Source of the DNA: Microbacterium luticocti DSM 19459
GTDB lineage: Bacteria; Actinomycetota; Actinomycetes; Actinomycetales; Microbacteriaceae
Reading direction: 5' to 3'
NCBI RefSeq assembly: GCF_000422405.1
Contig: NZ_AULS01000022.1
Span: forward strand, 1-59,462
Length of the DNA stretch: 59,462 nucleotides
Within the stretch, counting starts at the first letter, position 1. Every line of letters starts with the position of its first letter. A program made the position numbers and the translations under genes. Of this stretch, positions 55,201-59,462 are shown piece by piece. A model generated the notes under the pieces. That model searched no databases and was not told the origin of the DNA. It was given only the letters and a program-made list of their open reading frames with translations.

Positions 55201-55606
55201 GATGGGTGCGGCCGCGAACGAGCTGCTCGCCGACGTGTTCGCCGAGCTCGCCGGCATCACCATGCCCGCGGCCCCGGTCCCGCTGCCCGAGTCGGCGCCC
55301 GGCGCCGACCTCGACGCGGCGGCCGCCCGCGCGCTGGAGGGCACCTACCGCGACGCCGCGGCATCCATCACCCTCACCTGGGACGGTCGTACTCTGAGCG
55401 GCACCCGCCTCGAACGGATGAACCCGACGGGCCGCGAGGAACTGGTCGCCGAGACGTCGTTCACCGTGCGCCGCGCCGCCGACGGCACGTACCTGGCCGG
55501 CACCGCCGGGTCGCCGCTGTGGGCGCAGCTGTGGCGGCGCGACCTGTCGGGCGGCACCGTGCTGCACTTCGCGGCGCGCGCGTTCCGCAAGGTCGGCGAT
55601 GAGTGA
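52283..55606 (+). CDS. Fused S9 prolyl-oligopeptidase-like peptidase :: S12 beta-lactamase/D-aminopeptidase-like hydrolase
   Basis: The 1107-residue cytosolic protein (no signal peptide) has three parts. Residues 1-400 form a WD40/beta-propeller of the acylaminoacyl-peptidase type. Residues 405-650 form an S9 alpha/beta hydrolase with triad Ser510 (GYSYGGFM), Asp587 (GGADQLCP) and His619 (GEAHAF). Residues 655-1107 form an S12 penicillin-binding/beta-lactamase-like domain with Ser715-x-x-Lys718 (SISK), Tyr807-x-Asn809 (YCN) and His944-x-Gly (HDG). S12 enzymes include D-aminopeptidases and D,D-peptidases. All catalytic residues of both enzymes are present, so both should be active. Cutting imported peptides that contain both L- and D-residues is the simplest reading. 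Starts by ATGA overlap; the longer frame is rejected. Confidence 0.9.
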   Translation: MTAQTTRPARIDDYLDVVVPASPVTRADGTTVFTLTGADRAADRATSELWLVPADGPARRLTTGPGDTAPTWNPVTGDIVFLREDAAGRPQVHVITADGAEARALTTLPHGAGAPVVSPDGRRVAFAAPVDRGSGDPLVARGLSYKVDGAGLRNRLRTHLFELALDTGVLTRLTDGDWDASEPAYAPDGTTLAFSAAITRDEQLGLRSRVRLLDLGVPTFPITTVGSAAAVHAPLAFTPDGTGVLAVGAAEPGIRHAGLWLLPLDGAGDLCLTASLDRNVMPGGTGYPGGRPAVTDDGTVVFCLREGGSTHVWATDLTGAAPRPVVIGEQTVVSGLAVAAGRVRVVRADATGFGELVEYPLHGPGEPRVLTDAGARTAGIDFPRYRSRHFTISDGTVVEAFLAEPAATSPDGTDSERTPGPLVLDVHGGPHNAWTGTLTTMHPYHAELVARGYTVLMVNPRGSDGYGEAFFTAVHDGWGDADLPDLLEPVDALIAEGVADPRQLVVTGYSYGGFMTAALTARTDRFAAAVAGGLVCDLAHPAGDSDEGIVLQRFEFDPDSGRARALSPLEHVQDVTAPTLVLHGGADQLCPVHQAEQWHAGLVLAGVPSELVLYPGEAHAFILTGRPSHRADYSRRVVSWFERHLSPTPARAGIEPARWQNRLETIIAKYSVPGASLGILTTTRSGPEVHVVTAGVLNTRTGARVQPDSLFQIGSISKVWTAVLIMQLVAEGRLDLDAPVRDVLPELRVADEHVAATVTIRQLLTHTSGIDGDVFIDTGRGDDTVARYVAALGEVAQNFAPGEDWSYCNTGFVILGRIVEVCRQAVWDDVLRERILTPLGLAHTTTLPDDILRHSSAVGHDGPDPVTHVLITRSAGPAGLINARAEDVLRFAYDSISPDPVLLGRDDHAAMRTEQGGGHRMGVADRQGLAWMLNDWGGARVHGHDGGTIGQQAFLRVAAEAGVAAVLLTNGGLMGAAANELLADVFAELAGITMPAAPVPLPESAPGADLDAAAARALEGTYRDAAASITLTWDGRTLSGTRLERMNPTGREELVAETSFTVRRAADGTYLAGTAGSPLWAQLWRRDLSGGTVLHFAARAFRKVGDE

Positions 55607-56786
55607 CCTGCGCGCGCATGCCGCCGCCCGATGCGACCGGGTCGTGGCCGACGCGCTCGCACTGATCGAGGTCGAGTCGCCGTCCGCCGACCACGCGGCC
55701 GTCGCCGCGAGCGCACGGGCGGTGGCCGCGCTCATCGAGGCACGGCTGGGCCGGGCGCCCGAGACCATCGTCGTCGACGGGGTGACGCACCTGCGGCTGA
55801 CCGGCGGGGGAGCCACCCGCATCCTGCTGCTGGCCCACCACGACACGGTGTGGCCGCTGCGGACCCTCGATACCATCCCGGCACGCGTCGACGACGGGAT
55901 GCTGCGCGGCCCCGGCTCGGTCGACATGAAGACCGGGCTCGTGCTCGGCATCCATGCCCTCGACCTGCTGCGGAGCCTGGAGGGCGACGCCGCCCTCGAC
56001 GGCATCACGCTGCTGGTCACCGGAGACGAAGAGGTCGGCTCGGCCACCTCGCGAGAGCTCATCGAACGCGAGGCGCGCGGTGCGCGGGCCGCCCTGGTGC
56101 TCGAAGCCGGTGGCGACCGCGGCGAACTGAAGGTGCAGCGCAAGGGCACCTCGATGTATCGGATCAGCGTGCACGGCCGGGCCGCACACGCGGGGCTGGA
56201 GCCCGAACGCGGCATCAACGCGGTGGTCGGCCTCGCCGACGTCATCGGCCAGGTCGCCGCCCTGAACGACAGCGAGCCGGGCCTGACCGTCGTGCCCGCC
56301 GTGGTCGCCGGGGGCACCGCCACCAACACCGTGCCCGCCGCGGCCCACGTCGACGTGGATGTGCGTGCCGAATCGGCCGACAGTCAGCGCCGCCTCGACG
56401 AGCGCATCCGCCGCGTCGCGCCGACGCTCGCTGGTGCCACGGTCACCGTCACCGGCGGGGTGAACCGCCTGCCCCTGCAGGAGGCCGATGCGGCGGCGCT
56501 GTTCGCGCTCGCCGAGCGGGTCTCGCACGCACACGGCCTGCCCGCGCCGGTGCCGATCCGGGTCGGCGGGGCGTCGGACGGCAACTTCACGGCCGGAGTC
56601 GGCACGCCCACGCTCGACGGGCTCGGCGCCTGGGGCGGGGGAGCGCACGGCGACGACGAGCACGCCGTCGTCGCCGGGCTCGGCGACCGGCTCGCGCTGC
56701 TGGTCGGTCTGCTGCAGGCCCTGCGCGCCGAGGCGGCCGGTCGGGGCGAGCAGGTTGCGGTGCGGGATGCCGGAGGTGTCGCGTGA
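55599..56786 (+). CDS. M20 family metallopeptidase / amidohydrolase
   Basis: The 395-residue M20A-type enzyme (carboxypeptidase G2/ArgE/DapE relatives) has zinc ligands in LLAHHDTVWP (His80, Asp82), GPGSVDMKTG, TGDEEVGS (catalytic and metal Glu) and the C-terminal HGDDEHAV. The dimerisation domain has GTSMYRISVHGRAAHAGLEPERGINAV. M20 enzymes hydrolyse C-terminal or N-acyl amide bonds; in the N-succinylamino acid pathway the L-specific desuccinylase belongs to this family. The start overlaps the peptidase stop by 8 bp, and the stop overlaps the next GTG, so it is translationally coupled to the GNAT and racemase genes. Confidence 0.92.
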   Translation: MSDLRAHAAARCDRVVADALALIEVESPSADHAAVAASARAVAALIEARLGRAPETIVVDGVTHLRLTGGGATRILLLAHHDTVWPLRTLDTIPARVDDGMLRGPGSVDMKTGLVLGIHALDLLRSLEGDAALDGITLLVTGDEEVGSATSRELIEREARGARAALVLEAGGDRGELKVQRKGTSMYRISVHGRAAHAGLEPERGINAVVGLADVIGQVAALNDSEPGLTVVPAVVAGGTATNTVPAAAHVDVDVRAESADSQRRLDERIRRVAPTLAGATVTVTGGVNRLPLQEADAAALFALAERVSHAHGLPAPVPIRVGGASDGNFTAGVGTPTLDGLGAWGGGAHGDDEHAVVAGLGDRLALLVGLLQALRAEAAGRGEQVAVRDAGGVA

Positions 56787-57952
56787 GCGTCGAGGTGCGC
56801 CCGCTCGACGGCCACGAGCAGCTGGCCGAGCTGGTCGCCCTGTTCGACCGGGTGTGGGGCATCCGGCCCGGCCGCACCATGCTCGACCTGGCGACCCTCA
56901 TCGCATTGCGCAGCGGCGGCCACTACGCCGCCGGGGCGTTCGTCGGCGACACGATGGTGGGCGGATGCGTGGGCTTCTTCGTCGAACCGTTGGGCACCCT
57001 GCTGCATTCGCACATCGCCGGGGTGCTGCCCGCCTACGCCGGCACGGGCATCGGCCGGGCCCTGAAGGACCATCAGCGCCGGTGGTGCCTTCAGCGCGGG
57101 ATCACCGGCATCCAATGGACCTTCGACCCGCTGATCGCCCGCAACGCGCACTTCAACCTGTGTACGCTCGGGGCCGTGCCCGTGCAGTACCACGTCAACC
57201 ACTACGGGGTCATGGCCGACGCCATCAACGCCGGCGACGAGAGCGACCGGCTGCTGGTGCGCTGGGACCTCACGGCTCCGCAGCCGCAGCGGGCGGCGGC
57301 GGGCGCACCGACGCGCGGGTCCGCGCCGGCGTCGGTGTCGTCGGCACAGGCCGCCACGGCGTCGGCACGCCGTGACCCGGCCGCGCCGGCGTCGGCACAG
57401 ACCGCCACGGCACAGGCCGCCCCGGCGCGCCGCGGCCAGGCCGCCCCGGGGTCGGCGGGCCGCGGCCAGGCCGCGCCGGGGTCGGCGGGCCGCGACCAGG
57501 CCGCGCCGGCGTCGGCACACCGCGACCAGGCCGCGGCGGCGTCGGCACAGGCCGCCACGGCACAGGCCGCCACGGCGCAGGCCGCCACGGCACAGACCGC
57601 CACGGCACAGACCGCCACGGCACCGGCCGCCATGGCACTGGCCGAGACCGCCGGACGGTCGGCCGAGACCGCCGGACGGTCGGTCGAGACCGAGGCGTGG
57701 CCGGTGCTGGCACAGACCGCCACCGGGCAGCCGGTCGCCGACACCGACGCGTGGCAGCAGCCGATCGTCGCGGTGCAGATCCCGTCCGACATCGAGCGCA
57801 TGCGACTGGAAGACCCCGCGCTCGCCCGGGCGTGGCGACGGGCATTGCGCGGTGCGCTGACCCGGCTCGTGGGAACCGGGGGAGAGTCACCGTGGCATCC
57901 CGTCGGATTCGACGCCGACAACCGTTACGTCTTCACCCGGAGGATCCGATGA
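56783..57952 (+). CDS. GNAT family acyltransferase with ~160-residue low-complexity insert
   Basis: The 389-residue protein has a GNAT domain at 1-165 (QLAELVALFDRVWGIRPGR, GAFVGDTMVGGCVGFFVEPLGTLLHSHIAGVLPAYAGTGIGRALKDHQRRW with the acyl-CoA loop, WTFDPLIARNAHFNL, YGVMADAINAGDESDRLLVRWDL). An Ala/Thr/Gln/Gly-rich insert (about 166-326) made of tandem repeats follows, then a conserved end, IPSDIERMRLEDPALARAWRRALRGAL ... FDADNRYVFTR, typical of the GNATs coupled to N-succinylamino acid racemases. It is the likely D-amino acid N-succinyltransferase. GTG 56783 overlaps the M20 stop (GTGA); the longer frame is rejected. Confidence 0.85.
   Translation: MSVEVRPLDGHEQLAELVALFDRVWGIRPGRTMLDLATLIALRSGGHYAAGAFVGDTMVGGCVGFFVEPLGTLLHSHIAGVLPAYAGTGIGRALKDHQRRWCLQRGITGIQWTFDPLIARNAHFNLCTLGAVPVQYHVNHYGVMADAINAGDESDRLLVRWDLTAPQPQRAAAGAPTRGSAPASVSSAQAATASARRDPAAPASAQTATAQAAPARRGQAAPGSAGRGQAAPGSAGRDQAAPASAHRDQAAAASAQAATAQAATAQAATAQTATAQTATAPAAMALAETAGRSAETAGRSVETEAWPVLAQTATGQPVADTDAWQQPIVAVQIPSDIERMRLEDPALARAWRRALRGALTRLVGTGGESPWHPVGFDADNRYVFTRRIR
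57281..57760 (+). repeat. In-frame minisatellites inside the GNAT gene
   Basis: Five 15-bp units based on GCCGCCACGGCACAG run from 57551 to 57625 (ATAQA peptide). Before them, four 30-bp units encode RGQAAPGSAG, RGQAAPGSAG, RDQAAPASAH and RDQAAAASAQ. After them two 21-bp units encode AETAGRS. All periods are multiples of three and the frame stays open, so length can change without breaking the protein. Confidence 0.88.
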
Positions 57953-59094
57953 TCATCGATTCGCTCACCGTCCGCGACCTCGCGCTGCCGCTGGTGGCGC
58001 CGTTCACCACCTCGTTCGGCACGCAGACCCGGCGGGTCACCTACCTCGTGCACGTCACCGGCACCGTGCAGACGGCCGCCGGGCGGGTGCGCACCGCCGG
58101 GTGGGGCGAGTGCGTGTCGCTGGCCGACCCGCTGTACTCGTCCGAGTACCTCGCCGGTGCGCGCGAGGTGACCGAGCGTCACCTGGTGCCGCTGCTGCAG
58201 CACGCGCAGCGCGAGGGCACCGAGATCACGGCCGAGACGGTGGCATCCGTGCTCGCCCCCGTCGTCGGGCACCCGATGGCGAAGGCCGCGCTCGAGATGG
58301 CGGTGCTCGACGCGCAACTGCGCGCACACGGCGTCTCGCTGGCGCAGTACTTCGGGGCCACCCGCACGCACGTGCCGTCGGGGGTGTCGGTGGGCATCCA
58401 GGACTCCATCGACGACCTGCTGCGCGCGGTCGGCGGATACCTCGACGCCGGCTACGTGCGCATCAAGCTCAAGATCCAGCCGGGGTGGGACCTCGAGCCG
58501 GTCGCGGCGGTGCGGCGCGCGTTCGGCGACGACGTGCCGTTGCAGGTCGACGCGAACGCCGCGTACACGTTGGTGGATGCGCGGCAGTTGCGCCGGCTCG
58601 ACGACTACGGGCTGTTGCTCATCGAGCAGCCGCTGGGCGAAGACGACCTGGTGCAGCACGCGACGCTGGCGCGACAGATGAGCACACCGATCTGCCTCGA
58701 CGAGTCCATCGCGTCGGCCAAGGACGCCGCCGACGCGATCACGCTGGGGGCGGCCTCGGTCATCAACATCAAGCCGGGCCGGGTGGGGGGCTACCTCGAG
58801 GCGCGCCGCATCCACGACCTCGCCCGGGCACACGGCATCGCCGTGTGGTGCGGGGGGATGCTCGAGACCGGGCTGGGCCGTGCCGCCAATGCCGCGCTGG
58901 CCGCGCTGGACGGGTTCACCCTGCCCGGCGACATCTCGGCCTCGGACCGCTTCTACACGCGCGACATCACCGAGCCGTTCGTGCTCGAGAACGGCACGAT
59001 CGCGGTGCCGACCGGCCCGGGGCTGGGCGTCGAGCCGGTGCCCGAGATGCTCGACGAGCACGCCGGGCTCGTGCAGGAGCTGTGGGCGGCGTAG
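57949..59094 (+). CDS. N-succinylamino acid racemase / o-succinylbenzoate synthase-like enolase-superfamily enzyme
   Basis: The 381-residue muconate-lactonising-subgroup enzyme has catalytic residues Lys173-x-Lys175 (RIKLKIQPG), Asp201 (QVDANAAY), Glu226 (LLIEQPL), Asp251 (CLDESI) and Lys275 (NIKPGRVGG). The spacings 26-25-25-24 equal those of the Amycolatopsis N-acylamino acid racemase. Enzymes of this group racemise N-succinylamino acids and often also make o-succinylbenzoate for menaquinone. No other men gene is nearby, while a GNAT and an M20 hydrolase gene overlap it, so the racemase role is favoured. ATG overlaps the GNAT stop. The last gene of the operon. Confidence 0.9.
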   Translation: MIIDSLTVRDLALPLVAPFTTSFGTQTRRVTYLVHVTGTVQTAAGRVRTAGWGECVSLADPLYSSEYLAGAREVTERHLVPLLQHAQREGTEITAETVASVLAPVVGHPMAKAALEMAVLDAQLRAHGVSLAQYFGATRTHVPSGVSVGIQDSIDDLLRAVGGYLDAGYVRIKLKIQPGWDLEPVAAVRRAFGDDVPLQVDANAAYTLVDARQLRRLDDYGLLLIEQPLGEDDLVQHATLARQMSTPICLDESIASAKDAADAITLGAASVINIKPGRVGGYLEARRIHDLARAHGIAVWCGGMLETGLGRAANAALAALDGFTLPGDISASDRFYTRDITEPFVLENGTIAVPTGPGLGVEPVPEMLDEHAGLVQELWAA

Positions 59095-59155
59095 GGCCCC
59101 GGGGCGCGGCGCCCGGGGGGCGCGGGGCCTCGGGGCCGTGGTGCCCGGCGGCGTG

Positions 59156-59367
59156 GGGCCCGTTGCGCGGCGCCCGAGCGCAGGAGATATCACCGGGACA
59201 GGACGATGTCGGCCGGATTCTCCTGATGCGGTGAGATCTCCTGTGCCCGTGAGGGGCCGCCGGACGTTTCGACTCGGTCCTGCGGCCTGGCTCGACGGCC
59301 GGCGCCCGAGGGCGTGGGGCCCGTTGCGCGGCGCCCGAGCGCAGGAGATATCACCGGGACAGGACGA
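59156..59367. repeat. Two copies of a CAGGAGATATCACC nested palindrome, the second cut by the right IS
   Basis: Copy 1 (59156-59243) has GGGCCCGTTGCGCGGCGCCC, then outer arms CAGGAGATATCACC / GGTGAGATCTCCTG and inner arms around GGACGATGTCGGCC / GGCCGGATTCTCCT. Copy 2 (59318-59367) is identical up to ACAGGACGA and then stops abruptly at 59367, where the insertion sequence begins. No gene is supported in 59095-59416. Confidence 0.85.
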
Positions 59368-59462
59368 GGTCAAGTCCCGTGGGGTGGTGTCATTTTGGTT
59401 GCTTCCTGGGGGGGGGTCAGGCGGTGAGGTAGAGCTCGGGGCGTGTGGGTTCGGCGTGGTCG
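59368..59462 (-). mobile_element. IS256-like insertion sequence, 3' end (cut by window edge)
   Basis: The element starts at the break point of the palindromic repeat, with a terminal inverted repeat (about 59372-59392, AAGTCCCGTGGGGTGGTGTC) related to that of the left-edge element. A minus-strand frame ends at 59417, about 50 bp from the tip. Orientation is the same as the left element. Confidence 0.7.
59417..59462 (-). CDS. Probable transposase C-terminus (last 14 residues plus edge)
   Basis: The minus-strand frame enters from the window edge and ends at TGA 59417-59419; the visible peptide is DHAEPTRPELYLTA. Its distance from the inverted repeat fits the end of an IS256-type transposase, but the peptide is too short to identify by itself. 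Confidence 0.5.
   Translation of the reverse strand, partial: DHAEPTRPELYLTA

Overview
The window is 59.5 kb of high-GC DNA whose gene content and codon use fit an actinobacterium, most likely a member of the Microbacteriaceae (Microbacterium-like). Supporting markers are a WhiB2-type regulator, DUF5719, DUF3499, DUF4012 and lysozyme-like/SH3 wall proteins. An AccD/AccE carboxylase faces BirA, RmlC-RmlD is a fusion, and many genes have a TANNNT-type -10 hexamer 6-7 nt before the start codon (leaderless transcripts). No rRNA, tRNA or CRISPR array was seen.

Layout. (1) Both edges are cut inside IS256-family elements in the same orientation; the left edge has the transposase N-terminus and the right edge probably its C-terminus. 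(2) 0.7-7.2 kb is core metabolism: accE and accD (minus) diverging from birA, a PH-domain membrane protein, purK, a small membrane-anchored coiled-coil repeat protein (minus), then purE. (3) 7.2-36.7 kb is a large cell-envelope polymer locus. It holds an LCP ligase gene interrupted by an in-frame TGA, glycosyltransferases, a secreted lysozyme-like protein with SH3 repeats, a Wzm/Wzt-type ABC exporter, dTDP-rhamnose genes (rmlCD, rmlB, rmlA) split by a hipBA toxin-antitoxin pair, and an OatA-like O-acyltransferase. It continues with a GT2::CDP-glycerol-transferase fusion, a DPM1-like/GtrA protein, a PIG-V-like GT-C enzyme, a second GT2, a Bcs1-like cytidylyltransferase::reductase, a tandem-duplicated TagF-like polymerase, a DUF4012 protein and two O-antigen-ligase-type membrane proteins. 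Together they predict a rhamnose-containing, polyol-phosphate (probably ribitol-phosphate) teichoic-acid-like polymer, exported by the ABC transporter and attached by LCP enzymes. The middle of this locus (about 19-28 kb) and hipBA are visibly less GC-rich than their surroundings.

(4) 37-45 kb is an actinobacterial neighbourhood (whiB2, a giant membrane GT2, DUF5719, metallopeptidase-like protein, DUF3499, ahcY), with a tandem duplication at the start of the DUF5719 gene and an array of three ~197-bp palindromic repeats. (5) 45.2-59.1 kb is a tightly coupled catabolic operon: a PucR-family regulator, a perfect palindrome as candidate operator, a peptide ABC transporter (lipoprotein, permease, permease::ATPase fusion, ATPase), a fused S9 peptidase::S12 serine hydrolase, an M20 hydrolase, a GNAT transferase with a large low-complexity insert, and an enolase-superfamily N-succinylamino acid racemase/OSBS-like enzyme. 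GNAT + racemase + M20 is the signature of the N-succinylation route that turns D-amino acids into L-amino acids. With the peptide importer and the S9/S12 peptidase, the operon reads as a system for importing peptides that contain D-amino acids (for example peptidoglycan fragments) and salvaging them.

Intergenic spaces are rich in several families of palindromic repeats, one of them a hairpin nested inside a hairpin. At both window edges the IS element abuts such a repeat.
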